Source: Vicinamibacterales bacterium (GTDB taxonomy: Bacteria > Acidobacteriota > Vicinamibacteria > Vicinamibacterales > UBA8438). Taken from it: a DNA stretch of 64,000 nt. A program made the translations under genes and the position numbers. This document shows, piece by piece, positions 48,610 through 58,525 of this stretch. Under the pieces are notes generated by a model. It did no database searches. It had not been told where the DNA came from and was given only the letters and a program-made list of their open reading frames with translations. Position 1 is the first letter of the stretch. Each line of letters begins with the position of its first letter. The stretch is from the NCBI GenBank assembly GCA_029940535.1, contig JAPYUM010000005.1, positions 1 to 64,000 on the forward strand, in the 5' to 3' direction.

Positions 48610-49560
48610 TTAGCGTTGGTATCCGCGGCGCGCCTGCACGCGACGCCCGCGGCCCCTGACCTGCACGTCAAGGTCGTGCCAACCGCCGGCGTCGACCCCC
48701 GTGGGCGAATACGCCAGTACGTAGCGGGTGCGGAACTCACTGACAACCCGCGCGAACGCCTCGGGCAATCGGTCAACGTCGTAGGCGGCAAAAAGCGAGC
48801 CGCCGGTGTCCTCCGCCAGCCACGACAGATACGCACGGCGGAAGAGTTGTGGCTCGACCGGGAACCACTGTCGGGTCAGGTCACGATGTTGCCGGTTCAT
48901 GAGGGTGACTCGTCGGTCGCGGTCGAGGGTGACGGCGTACACGACCATATCGCTGCGCTGGGCGGTGTCCAGGACATCGCGCGGATCGAGCCAGCTCACG
49001 CTATCGTTGCCGTCACTGAAGACGAGCATCACGGTGCGCTGCCCGGTCTGCGCCCGCAAGGTCAGCGCCGCGAATGTCGCGTCGTACAGCGCGGTCGCGC
49101 CACCCGCGCGAACGCGGCCGACGGCCAGCGGCAGTTGCTCGGGCGGGGCGGGCGGCTCGACCGCCAGGTGCACCGTGTCCGAGAAGGTCACCAGCCCGAC
49201 CCGGTCGTCCGGTCCCAGGGCGTCACCGGCAGCCAGCGCCGCGGCCCGGAGCCGGTCGAGCCCAGACCCGCCGACGCTGCCGCTGATATCGAGGACGAGC
49301 AACAGCGTGATCGGCGCGTCTTCGAGCAGCACGGTCTCGATCCGTTGGCGCACGCCGTTGTCCGTGACGGTGAAGTCATCGGCGGAGAGTCCGTCCACCG
49401 GGCGACCGCCGCGGGTCACGAGGACGTCGACCATGACCGCGTCCACCCCGCTCCTGAACGTCTGGGCCGGGAGCGTCACGCTCAATCCGGCAACCGCCAG
49501 GAGGCCGAGCAGTCCGCGCTGACGCCACGCGTGACGACGACGTGGGAGATGCGCGCTCAT
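48610..49560 (-). CDS. VWA domain-containing protein (acidobacterial VWFA-related)
   Basis: DGLSADDFTVTDNGVRQRIETVLLEDAPITLLLVLDISGSVGGSGLDRLR..VLVFSDG; ATGA overlap with the upstream gene. Confidence 0.9.
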   Translation of the reverse strand: MSAHLPRRRHAWRQRGLLGLLAVAGLSVTLPAQTFRSGVDAVMVDVLVTRGGRPVDGLSADDFTVTDNGVRQRIETVLLEDAPITLLLVLDISGSVGGSGLDRLRAAALAAGDALGPDDRVGLVTFSDTVHLAVEPPAPPEQLPLAVGRVRAGGATALYDATFAALTLRAQTGQRTVMLVFSDGNDSVSWLDPRDVLDTAQRSDMVVYAVTLDRDRRVTLMNRQHRDLTRQWFPVEPQLFRRAYLSWLAEDTGGSLFAAYDVDRLPEAFARVVSEFRTRYVLAYSPTGVDAGGWHDLDVQVRGRGRRVQARRGYQR

Positions 49561-50741
49561 GGACGAACCTCGAGACGAAGCTCCTCACGGAGACCCGGTC
49601 CAGCGCCGACCCCCAGTTGATAATCCACCCAGGGATCGGGAAGCCCCGCGATGAGCCGACCCCGCGGAGCCGCCGCACTGTACGGAGCACGTCGCGCGCG
49701 GGACGAGGCCGCAGGGTCGAGTGTGGACGCGAGCGTGCGCGCCGCGCCGCTCACATCGCCGCGTGTGTGGAGCAGCCGCGCGAGCGCCATTCGGGCAGCC
49801 TGGCCGTCCGGAATCAGGTCCACGGCCTCCCGCCACCGCTGTTCGGCGGCATCGAGCTCGCCGGCGTGCCGGTGCAGGTCGCCAAGCAGGAGACGGGCAA
49901 CGTAGGCATGCTCGACCCCCACATCCTCCCGGTCTGCCAGGTCGGTCAACAGCTCCCGCACTGACTCTCCCTCCTCCAGCAGCATGCGGATGCGCGCGAG
50001 TCGCAACGCCGCTTCCGTCGCGCCGGGAGAGACAGCCAGCGCGGCCCCGGCGCGGCGAGCGGCGGCGCGCAGCGTCGACCGCTTCCCCTCCTGAAGCTGG
50101 GGAAGCTGGGACCGACCCGTGTTGTCCAGAATGACCGGTTCCAGCGCCAGACCCTCGTTGAGCCACGCGGCGGCAATCAGGAGCGGCACATCGTCCGGCA
50201 CGCGCTCGAGCGCCACCTCGCTGAACGTCACGCCGTCGCTCCACCCGCCTCGCTCGAACGCCAGCAGCGTGACCGCCAGATACCATCGCCGCCGGAACGA
50301 CTGCTCCGGCTCCGGGTCGCGTGCCCCGAGCTCGATCCAGCGCACCGCCACTTCGATCCAGTCGGACGCGGCCTCTTCGAGCCCGCGCGACCACAGACTG
50401 TCGGCCACATCGAGCTGGAGCATGGCCGCGGCCCGGAACAGCAGTTCGTTCAGGGCCGGTTCGGCATCGGTGCCAGTCAGCCTGGCATCGGGGTCGCGGA
50501 CCCGGTCGATCAGCGCGTGGATAACCTCTGGGTCCAAGGCGAGGACGCCCTGGATGGCCTCCCGGGCGCGCCCGGCGCGATGGGCGTCGACCAGCCCCCG
50601 GTACGGCTGCAACTCGTCCGTAAACCAGAAGTCGCTCTGGGTGAAGGCCGGCTCCTGCCCAAAGCCGGTCGTCAAGAAGAGCACCACCAGGAGCGAGAGA
50701 CGCAGACACCGCGCCGACCGCCGCCGATGGACTCTGGTCAT
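49557..50741 (-). CDS. TPR-like secreted hypothetical protein
   Basis: 394 aa, signal peptide; ..LLGDLHRHAGELDAAEQRWREAVDLIPDGQAARMALARLLHTRGDVSGAARTL. Confidence 0.8.
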   Translation of the reverse strand: MTRVHRRRSARCLRLSLLVVLFLTTGFGQEPAFTQSDFWFTDELQPYRGLVDAHRAGRAREAIQGVLALDPEVIHALIDRVRDPDARLTGTDAEPALNELLFRAAAMLQLDVADSLWSRGLEEAASDWIEVAVRWIELGARDPEPEQSFRRRWYLAVTLLAFERGGWSDGVTFSEVALERVPDDVPLLIAAAWLNEGLALEPVILDNTGRSQLPQLQEGKRSTLRAAARRAGAALAVSPGATEAALRLARIRMLLEEGESVRELLTDLADREDVGVEHAYVARLLLGDLHRHAGELDAAEQRWREAVDLIPDGQAARMALARLLHTRGDVSGAARTLASTLDPAASSRARRAPYSAAAPRGRLIAGLPDPWVDYQLGVGAGPGLREELRLEVRP

Positions 50742-50762
50742 GCGGCGAGATCGGGCATCGAT

Positions 50763-51878
50763 TCAGCGACCGTTCTCACGCGCCTCCGCATCGGCGCGTC
50801 GAGCGCCGCGAAGCACGGTGTCCAGCGCATAGTTACCCTCGTGGCAGGCGTACTCGAAGATCTCGTCCTGGGTCGGGTTCCAGGGATACTCGCCCGTCCA
50901 CGGGCTCTCCCACGTCGATGGGTCCTCGACCGTGAATCGATAGAGGATGGTCCCGTCGTCGGCCAGGGTGAAGCGCTCGGTGACCTTCAGACTCTCCCCC
51001 GAGCCGCGGAAACGCGTCTTGTTGGTGAAGTTGTTGGTTTCGACCACCAGCGTGTCGCCCTCCCAGTGGCCAACCGAGCTGCCCATCCACTGCTTGACGT
51101 GTGGCGGCAGGCTTTCGCCACCAATGCGAATCATGCGGGTGTCGTGAACCATCTCGTTGTAGATCAACACCCAGTCATCCGTCTGCACGATGAACTTGAG
51201 GTTGTTGTAGAAGTAGTTGGGCAGCGTCGGGGGCCCTGACGTGGAGCCGAAGCCCAGGATGCAGCGCTCGGCGAGCGGCCGGCGGTCGGCCGCGTCGTAC
51301 TGACTGCTCGACCCTCCTACGGCGCTCTCGCCGGCGTCTGGCGCGGCGCGGGTCGCCAGCAGTGCGGCCATACGCTGTCGCGCCTCCGGTGTCATCGGCG
51401 GCACCCGGCCATTCTCAGGGTCCACGACAAGCGAAGTCCGTGCCCGCCCGTCAATGGTCACGGGACGCTCGCCGGGACTGAGCCAGAACAGGTTGTAGCC
51501 GCCCACGGTCCCCCCACCCAACCGGAACAGACCCTCGAGGTAGGAGTTGGTCGGCGAGGTGTCCCCGCCAACCGGAGGCGCAGTCCGATCAGCCTCGAGG
51601 GGCGCCAGATCGCGCACATTTCGCTGCTCTTCGTATTGCACCATCGCGGCCACCTCCTCGTCGGTGAGGAAGGGCCGGCCGTCGTATTCGGCCGGCCGGT
51701 CGACGGGCGTCATCGTCGCCACGTCATAGAGGCCCGTCAGATCGGGGTGCCCATCCTGGGTTCTCGGGATAGTCGACGAGGCCGCCGGCGTCTGGGCCAT
51801 CACCGTCCCAGAGTCGAGCCAGACGCCCGGAGCCGAGAACACGAAAAGAACGACGAGAGCCAAGAACCGCTTCGACAT
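50763..51878 (-). CDS. Hypothetical secreted protein; same family as 1..628
   Basis: MSKRFLALVVLFVFSAPGVWL; RTQDGHPDLTGLYDVATMTPVDRPAEYDGRPFLTDEEV shared with the partial gene at window start. Confidence 0.85.
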   Translation of the reverse strand: MSKRFLALVVLFVFSAPGVWLDSGTVMAQTPAASSTIPRTQDGHPDLTGLYDVATMTPVDRPAEYDGRPFLTDEEVAAMVQYEEQRNVRDLAPLEADRTAPPVGGDTSPTNSYLEGLFRLGGGTVGGYNLFWLSPGERPVTIDGRARTSLVVDPENGRVPPMTPEARQRMAALLATRAAPDAGESAVGGSSSQYDAADRRPLAERCILGFGSTSGPPTLPNYFYNNLKFIVQTDDWVLIYNEMVHDTRMIRIGGESLPPHVKQWMGSSVGHWEGDTLVVETNNFTNKTRFRGSGESLKVTERFTLADDGTILYRFTVEDPSTWESPWTGEYPWNPTQDEIFEYACHEGNYALDTVLRGARRADAEARENGR

Positions 51879-51979
51879 GTGCAAGACCTCCACCGCTAGT
51901 GTAAACGGTTTCATTCGAGTGTACGGCTTGGGTCGCAGGACGCGGCCATCTCCTTCAACGCCACAACGCCCTGTGCGTA

Positions 51980-52755
51980 GGCATTGTCAGGTTAACGCCC
52001 CAGGTGAGAGAGTGGGCAGATGACGAGCCCGCCGCCCAGCTATCGCGGATACCGCTTTCCCGCTGACATCATCAGTCACGCCGTCTGGGTCTACCACCGC
52101 TTTGGCCTGAGTTTCCGAGAGGTCGAGGATCTCCTCGCTGAACGCGGTGTCACCGTCACGTATGAGTCGATCCGCCAATGGTGCCTGACGTTCGGGTGCG
52201 AGTATGCGCGGCGCCTGCGACGCCGGAGAGGCCGTCTGGGCGACACCTGGCATTTGGACGAGGTGTTCGTGAAAATCCGGGGGCAGCCGCACTACCTGTG
52301 GCGTGCGGTGGACGAAGACGGCGACGTGATCGACATCCTCGTCCAGTCACGGCGGAACCGTCGGGCCGCGGAGCGCTTCTTCCGGAAGCTGTTGAAAGGC
52401 CAGGGTCTGGAGCCCCGTCGGCTGATCACCGACAAGCTCGGGAGCTACGCCGCTGCCCACCGTACCGCGATGCCGTCCGTCGTGCACAGCACGCGGCAGT
52501 ATGAGAACAATCGGGCGGAGGTCTCGCATCAACCGACACGCCATCGGGAACGCCAGATGCGACGCTTCGCGGTCGTCCACGGCGTGGTCCAGAACCTGTT
52601 CCGCGTCGGCCGGCACCTGCTGCGGGCCGCTCATCACCGCCTCCTCCGCATGCGCGCGTTCGCCGCCTGGGATGCGGTGACGTGCGCCTGTTAGACGAGC
52701 GAGGTGCGCGGGCTCGAAGAGAGAATTGGACTTGCGGCGTTAAGTTGACAACACC
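51980..52755 (+). mobile_element. IS6-family-type insertion sequence
   Basis: 20-bp terminal inverted repeats GGCATTGTCAGGTTAACGCC / GGTGTTGTCAACTTAACGCC (16/20) around a DDE transposase. Confidence 0.88.
52020..52694 (+). CDS. IS6 family transposase
   Basis: FPADIISHAVWVYHRFGLSFREVEDLLAERGVTVTYESIRQWCLTFG, WHLDEVFVKIRG, ITDKLGSY, HQPTRHRERQMRRF. Confidence 0.95.
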   Translation: MTSPPPSYRGYRFPADIISHAVWVYHRFGLSFREVEDLLAERGVTVTYESIRQWCLTFGCEYARRLRRRRGRLGDTWHLDEVFVKIRGQPHYLWRAVDEDGDVIDILVQSRRNRRAAERFFRKLLKGQGLEPRRLITDKLGSYAAAHRTAMPSVVHSTRQYENNRAEVSHQPTRHRERQMRRFAVVHGVVQNLFRVGRHLLRAAHHRLLRMRAFAAWDAVTCAC

Positions 52756-52762
52756 GTCGCGG

Positions 52763-54214
52763 TCAGTCGTCCGCGGGGCGGAACGCCGCGCGCAGCTTGT
52801 CGGCCATCGAGCCGAAGCTGGCGTCTCGCCCGTCGCTCTGACGCTTGGAGTAGGCGCGGGCGTCGTTCCGCTCTTCGCCTTCGCGAATCGCTTTCCGGCT
52901 CAGCCGAATCCGATGGCTGTCGGGGTCGACCTCGAGAATCACGACCTCGATCTCGCTGCCGACCGGGAACGCCTGTTTCAGGTCGGTGCCGTAGACGGTG
53001 TCGGTCTCTTCATTGGGCAACAAGCCGGTGCGCCCCGGACTCAGGAAGACGAACACGCCGTACCGCTCGTGGCGTTCGACGGTGCCCCTCACCTGTGCGC
53101 CCGCTTCGATCGCCACGACCGACGCCGAGTCTGTCTCGATCACGGCGACACCGATCCGCTTCTGTTCGAGGTCCACGGTGAGAATCTCGACTGCGACCGT
53201 GGCGCCGACGGCGACGGTGTCTTGCCAGCCGTCCCGCTTGCCGGACGGCGGAAAGGTTGAGACATGCGCGAGCGCCTCGATGCCTGGCTGCAATTCGATG
53301 AAGGCGCCGAAGTCGAGCACGCGGGTCACTTTCCCCCCCAGACGCTGCCCGCTGGCGTAGGACGGGCCGACCGCCTCCCACGGGTCGGTCTGCAGCTGCT
53401 TCATCCCGAGCGAGATCTTGCCCTTCTCGTCATCCACGCCAAGCACCCGCACGGTGACGGCGTCGCCCGGTTGGACCACCGTGGCCGGGTCCGACACGCG
53501 CGACCAGCCCATCTCGGACACGTGCAGCAATCCCTGAATGCCGCCCCCGAGATCCACGAAGGCACCGTACGGCCGTACGGACGCGACCCGACCAGGCAGG
53601 TCGGCGCCGGGGACGATGGTCTTACGCACCTCGACCTCTTGCTCGCGTTCTTCTTCTTCGATCAACGCGCGTCGCGAGATGACGAGATCCTTGCCGTCTT
53701 CTTTGTATTCGAGGATTCGGAAGGTGTAGCGCGCGCCGACGTGCACCTCCGGATCGGAGGTGAATCCGGTGTCGATTTGCGAGATGGGGCAGAAAGCGCG
53801 CTGTCCGCCGACGCTGACCTCGTAGCCGCCTTTGTTCGCCTTCTCGACCCGACCCTCCACCGGCAGTTGAGCGCGATACGCGCCCTCCAACTGTCGTCTC
53901 GTCGCCGCACCCTGGGCGAGCTTGTGTGACAGTGTGATCCCGCCGGAGGTCGAGACCACCACGGCCTCGACGGTGTCGCCGACCTCGACGGTCAACTGCC
54001 CGTCTTCGTCCTTCAACTCAGCGAGGTCCATCGTTGCCTCGCCTTTGCCGCCGACATCGATAAACGCGACGTCCCTCCCGATCAGGACGACGACGCCCTT
54101 GACCAACTGTCCTGTCTCGAACACGACGGGCTCGAGCGACGCCGCAAACAATGCGGCAAAGTCCTCTTCCTCGCCGGCTGGCGGGGGCGCTTCGTCATCG
54201 GGAGGCATATGCAA
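52763..54214 (-). CDS. S1 RNA-binding domain-containing protein (ribosomal S1-like)
   Basis: Repeated S1 words: GRVASVRPYGAFVDLGGGIQGLLHVSEMGWSRVSDP, GKVTRVLDFGAFIELQPGIEALAHVS. Confidence 0.92.
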   Translation of the reverse strand: MHMPPDDEAPPPAGEEEDFAALFAASLEPVVFETGQLVKGVVVLIGRDVAFIDVGGKGEATMDLAELKDEDGQLTVEVGDTVEAVVVSTSGGITLSHKLAQGAATRRQLEGAYRAQLPVEGRVEKANKGGYEVSVGGQRAFCPISQIDTGFTSDPEVHVGARYTFRILEYKEDGKDLVISRRALIEEEEREQEVEVRKTIVPGADLPGRVASVRPYGAFVDLGGGIQGLLHVSEMGWSRVSDPATVVQPGDAVTVRVLGVDDEKGKISLGMKQLQTDPWEAVGPSYASGQRLGGKVTRVLDFGAFIELQPGIEALAHVSTFPPSGKRDGWQDTVAVGATVAVEILTVDLEQKRIGVAVIETDSASVVAIEAGAQVRGTVERHERYGVFVFLSPGRTGLLPNEETDTVYGTDLKQAFPVGSEIEVVILEVDPDSHRIRLSRKAIREGEERNDARAYSKRQSDGRDASFGSMADKLRAAFRPADD

Positions 54215-54232
54215 TCTCGATCGACATCGATG

Positions 54233-56140
54233 TCAGTTCATCGGCAGGGCGAAGGCGATAATCTCGTCGTTGGTCACCTCCGACCCCGTGAGCCCGCCAC
54301 CAGTGCTCACCACGGTGACGAATTGGCGTCCATCGGCTCCCAGGTAGGTAATGGGCGTCGCTTCGACCGACGACGGTAATCTGATCTCCCACAGCTGCTC
54401 ACCGGTGGCGGTCGCAAACGCGCGGAACCGGTAATCATCGCTGCCGCCAACAAAGGTGAGGCCACTGGCGGTCAGCACGACGCCGCCCGTACTGGGGCGG
54501 CCCGTGTCCTGCAGGCCGGGGGGCAGCATGTCGGACACGCCCAGCGTCCTGCGATACGCGATGTCGCCGGTCTCCATATCGACCGCGACCAGCTCGCCCC
54601 ACGGCGTCGGCCCGCACGGCAGACGCCGGTCAGGATCGCCGAAGCGACGCACACCGGCGAGCGGCCCGGAATTAAACCACGTGTCGTTTGGCCGCTGGAC
54701 CAGACGCATCGGCTGGAACAGATTGGTGGTGTTCGAAATGAACAGACCAAGGTCGGGATCGTAAGCGGGTCCCCAGTAGTTGATGCCGCCCGCCGGCCCC
54801 GGCGGAGACATGCTATACCGGTTGACGGCGATCGGCATGTAGGGCCCGCCCAGCTTCATGTCGTTGTCGTCGACCACGCGTTCGCAATAGGCCTGGTGCT
54901 GGGGCTCGCCCTGGTAGAGGTTGTCGCGAGAGATCGTCATCTGCGTCAGCGGCTCGGGCTTGACCGGGAACGGCTGCGTCGGAGAGGCCAGCTCGCCAGC
55001 CAGGTCACTCTGCGGCACCGGCCGCTCCTCGATGTCGAAAATGGGCTCGCCGGTGACGCGATTCAGCGTGAACAGCAGGCCGCTCTTGTTGACGACGAGA
55101 AGCGCGGGCACCAGTTCACCGCCACGGACGAGGTCGACGACCAGCGGCGCCGACTGCGCGTCGTAGTCCCAGATGTCGTGATGGACGAGCTGGAAGTGCC
55201 AGAGATACTGGCCGGTGTCGGCCTCGACAGCAACGATCGACGACGAGAAGAGATTGTCGCCGGGACGATCGACCCCGACACGGTCGTCGTTCGGGGCGCC
55301 GAGCGGCATATACAGAATGCCGCGCTCGGTATCGAGCGACATATAGCCCCAGACATTGACGCCGGATCGGTCGCGAGCGCTGTCCCCCGCCCAAGAGTCG
55401 TAGCCGAAGTCGTCGGGGCCCGGCACCGTCTCGAACGTCCACACTAGCTCGCCGGTCCGGGCGTCCCAGGCGCGCGTGTCCCCGGCCGGTCCGGTGCCCT
55501 TCGGAAAGTTGCGCCCTTCTCCAGTGCCCGCGCCGGTGATCACCAGGTTCTTGTAGATGGTCGGAGAAGATAGCAGCAAGTAGCCGGCGTCCGTGAAAGT
55601 CCGCATGATCTCGGTCGTTTTCAGATTGACCACGCCACTCTCGCCAAACCCCGCGTTCAGCGTGCCGTCCGAGGCCTTGATCGAGTACAGCCCGCCCGAG
55701 CTCGCGCCAAACAGGAGCGACGGCGGGACGTCGCCGTCGCCCGGCCAGTACGCAATGCCGCGCTTCGACGGCACGGCATTGTCAGGAATCTCGAATCGCC
55801 ATTCTTCCGCACCGGTGGTGGCGTCCAGGGCGATGACGGCACCATAGGGCGAGGCGAGATACATGGTCGTGCCAATCACCAATGGAATGGCCTGGTCCTC
55901 CCGCAGGCCGCCCGTGAAGTCGGCCGGCTTGAGATGAACGCTCCACACCCGCTGGAGCGTGGCGACGTTGTCGGCGGTAATCTGGGTCAACGGGCTGTAA
56001 CGGTTGGCACTCTGGGTGTAGTTGGTGGCCGGCCAGTCGGTCGTCCCCTGCTGGGGGTCCTGGGCGCCCACAGCCACACAGCCTGCTACAAGCAAAAGCG
56101 CACTCACTCGCACAGCCAGTCTCGCGACTAGTCCAGCCAT
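54233..56140 (-). CDS. PQQ-binding-like beta-propeller / quinoprotein dehydrogenase
   Basis: 635 aa; NYTQSANRYSPLTQITADNVATLQRVWSVHL; RPGDNLFSSSIVAVEADTGQYLWHFQ; NRVTGEPIFDIEERP. Confidence 0.93.
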   Translation of the reverse strand: MAGLVARLAVRVSALLLVAGCVAVGAQDPQQGTTDWPATNYTQSANRYSPLTQITADNVATLQRVWSVHLKPADFTGGLREDQAIPLVIGTTMYLASPYGAVIALDATTGAEEWRFEIPDNAVPSKRGIAYWPGDGDVPPSLLFGASSGGLYSIKASDGTLNAGFGESGVVNLKTTEIMRTFTDAGYLLLSSPTIYKNLVITGAGTGEGRNFPKGTGPAGDTRAWDARTGELVWTFETVPGPDDFGYDSWAGDSARDRSGVNVWGYMSLDTERGILYMPLGAPNDDRVGVDRPGDNLFSSSIVAVEADTGQYLWHFQLVHHDIWDYDAQSAPLVVDLVRGGELVPALLVVNKSGLLFTLNRVTGEPIFDIEERPVPQSDLAGELASPTQPFPVKPEPLTQMTISRDNLYQGEPQHQAYCERVVDDNDMKLGGPYMPIAVNRYSMSPPGPAGGINYWGPAYDPDLGLFISNTTNLFQPMRLVQRPNDTWFNSGPLAGVRRFGDPDRRLPCGPTPWGELVAVDMETGDIAYRRTLGVSDMLPPGLQDTGRPSTGGVVLTASGLTFVGGSDDYRFRAFATATGEQLWEIRLPSSVEATPITYLGADGRQFVTVVSTGGGLTGSEVTNDEIIAFALPMN

Positions 56141-56177
56141 TGTCCTACTCCTTCCGGGGGTCCGGGCTGACGCACCA

Positions 56178-56318
56178 TCAGTTCACCGGCACCCGTCCGT
56201 TCAGTTCCTCGACCCAATGCTGCAACACGGCGACCTGCCAGACCTGGCCCATGCCGCCCTCGCCAATGAGGGTGGTCACGTCGTCATGTCCGAGGCGGGC
56301 GCCAGAACTGAGGGTCAT
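56178..56318 (-). pseudogene. 46-aa S/T kinase scar: kinase N-terminus joined in frame to probable kinase C-terminus
   Basis: MTLSSGARLGHDDVTTLIGEGGMGQVWQ|VAVLQHWVEELNGRVPVN*. Confidence 0.65.
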
Positions 56319-56480
56319 CGGTTCAAAGAGTCGTCGAATTATACCGACTGGGCGGCGGTGGAAGACCTCACTCCTCCTGAAGATCCATCGTTTGCCGTCG
56401 CGTTTGCTTTCGACGCGCTCAAAAAATCGCAGGACGGGTGTATAAACAGCAAAACATATCCTCCAACGAAGGAGAGCGTC

Positions 56481-56918
56481 ATGCAGAAACAGAGTCGATC
56501 CCGGGTGAGCGTGCTTCTGTCCATCACGACCCTGGCGGTGGTCGCGATGCTCATCGGTGAGCAATCTCCCATCACAGCAACGCAAAGCCGCTTCGTGGGC
56601 GGAGACCCGACCCGACCGGACTCGGCCGACATGCGGGCTCTACGCCTCCGTTTCGAGGCGGGGGCTCGGTCGAACTGGCACAGCCATGCTGGCTGGCAGA
56701 TCATCGCCGCCGAAGCAGGCCACGGTCGCACGCAGGTGCGCGGGGAAGCAATCATCGAGCTGCTCCCTGACGGTCCGCCAAACTACACCGCGCCCAACGT
56801 GGTTCACTGGCACGGTGCAGCGCCAGACGAGCACGTAGTGCAGCTGACTTTCATGGGGGGAGCGGCAGGAGCAGACTGGTTCGGACCGGTCAGTGACGAC
56901 GAGTATCGGGGACGATAG
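56481..56918 (+). CDS. Secreted cupin domain protein
   Basis: Signal peptide; RSNWHSHAGWQIIAAEAGHGRTQVRGEAIIELLPDGPPNYTAPNVVHWHGAAPDEHVVQLTF. Confidence 0.9.
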   Translation: MQKQSRSRVSVLLSITTLAVVAMLIGEQSPITATQSRFVGGDPTRPDSADMRALRLRFEAGARSNWHSHAGWQIIAAEAGHGRTQVRGEAIIELLPDGPPNYTAPNVVHWHGAAPDEHVVQLTFMGGAAGADWFGPVSDDEYRGR

Positions 56919-56971
56919 GTCGGGCCGCGCGTGGCCACGACAGCGGCCACAGACGTGCTCTACTAGGCACC

Positions 56972-58525
56972 GTGAAGACATTGCGGCGGCACACGCTTGG
57001 AGACCTGCTGCGACGCACGGCGGCTCGCACGCCGGCCAGACCCGCCGTGGTGCATGGCGACGTCTCGTGGACCTACGCCGAGTTCGACAGGGTGTGCAAC
57101 CGGCTGGCGCACGGCCTCGCGGCGCTCGGGCTACGCCGCGGCGACCGTCTCGCGCTGCTCTCGCGAAACTCACACCAGTTCGTGGCGATCCGGTTTGCGG
57201 TGGCTCGTCTGGGCGCCGTGCTGGTCCCCGTGAACTTCATGCTCACGGTCGAGGAGGTCGCCTACGTGCTCGGCCACTCGGGCGCTCGTCTGCTGTGCGT
57301 CGAAGACGAGTTCGCCCCGGTCGCGCGGGACGCCGTGACCGGCACGGCCGTCGAGACGGTCATCTGTCTGGGCGGGGAGGCGTCCGAAGCGCCCGCCGGG
57401 TGGATTCCCTTCGACGAGGTGTCCTCGGCCGACGACCAAGAGCCGGTCGTCGACCTGGACACGGGCGATCTGGCCCAGATCATCTACACGAGCGGGACCG
57501 AGTCGCGCCCCAAGGGGGCGATGCTGACCCATGACGCGATCATCTGGCAGTATGTCAGCTGCATCATCGACGCCGAGATCGGTGCCGACGATGTGCTGTT
57601 GCACGCGCTCCCGCTCTATCACTGCGCGCAGCTGGATGTGTTTCTCGGGCCGGGTGTCTATGTCGGCGCGCGCAACGTCATCGTGACGCACGCGCAGCCC
57701 GCGGTGATCCTGCCGATGATCGCCCGGCACCAGGTGACGTCATTCTTCGCGCCACCCACGGTCTGGATCGCGTTGCTGCGATCGCCGCTATTCGACCAGA
57801 CCGACCTGTCGTCGCTGCGGAAGGGCTACTACGGCGCCGCGATCATGCCGGTCGAGGTGCTCGGCGAGCTCGGACGGCGGCTCCCGAACGTCAGATTCTG
57901 GAACCTGTACGGACAGACCGAGATCGCGCCGCTGGCCACGGTGTTGAAGCCGGAGGACCAGATTCGCAAGGCGGGGTCGGCCGGGCACCCAACGCTCAAC
58001 GTTGAAACCCGGGTGGTGGACGACGCCGGGCATCCGGTTGTACCGGGGGCGATCGGGGAGATCGTCCACCGATCGCCACATCTGTTGCAGGGATACTACG
58101 AGGACCCAGGGCGCACCGCCACCGCGTTTGAGGGCGAGTGGTTTCACAGCGGCGACCTGGCGACGGTCGATGACGAGGGCTACATCACGGTCGTCGACCG
58201 CAAGAAGGACATGATCAAGACCGGCGGTGAGAACGTGGCCAGCCGCGAGGTAGAAGAGACGATCTACGGGGTGGAGTCGGTGTCGGAGGTGGCGGTGGTC
58301 GGGGTGCCGCATCCGTACTGGATCGAAGCGGTGGTGGCCGTGGTCGTGCGACGTGCCGATCAGACCTTGACCGAGGCTGAGGTCATCGCGCATTGCCAGG
58401 CGCATCTGGCCGGGTTCAAGGTGCCCAAGCGCGTCGTGTTCCTGGATGCGCTGCCCAAGAATCCCAGTGGCAAGGTCTTGAAGCGGGAGCTGCGTCTCAG
58501 CCTCGGCCCCGAGAGTGAAGTCTAA
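56972..58525 (+). CDS. Acyl-CoA synthetase (AMP-binding, fatty-acid-CoA ligase type)
   Basis: IIYTSGTESRPKGAMLTHDA, NLYGQTEIAPLATVL, GEWFHSGDLATVDDEGYITVVDRKKDMIKTGGENVASREVEE, PKNPSGKVLKREL. Confidence 0.95.
   Translation: MKTLRRHTLGDLLRRTAARTPARPAVVHGDVSWTYAEFDRVCNRLAHGLAALGLRRGDRLALLSRNSHQFVAIRFAVARLGAVLVPVNFMLTVEEVAYVLGHSGARLLCVEDEFAPVARDAVTGTAVETVICLGGEASEAPAGWIPFDEVSSADDQEPVVDLDTGDLAQIIYTSGTESRPKGAMLTHDAIIWQYVSCIIDAEIGADDVLLHALPLYHCAQLDVFLGPGVYVGARNVIVTHAQPAVILPMIARHQVTSFFAPPTVWIALLRSPLFDQTDLSSLRKGYYGAAIMPVEVLGELGRRLPNVRFWNLYGQTEIAPLATVLKPEDQIRKAGSAGHPTLNVETRVVDDAGHPVVPGAIGEIVHRSPHLLQGYYEDPGRTATAFEGEWFHSGDLATVDDEGYITVVDRKKDMIKTGGENVASREVEETIYGVESVSEVAVVGVPHPYWIEAVVAVVVRRADQTLTEAEVIAHCQAHLAGFKVPKRVVFLDALPKNPSGKVLKRELRLSLGPESEV

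Noticed and set aside
48472-49620. 382-aa plus-strand ORF opposite the VWA gene
   Set aside because: Shadow ORF; no recognisable domain and the VWA frame is convincing.
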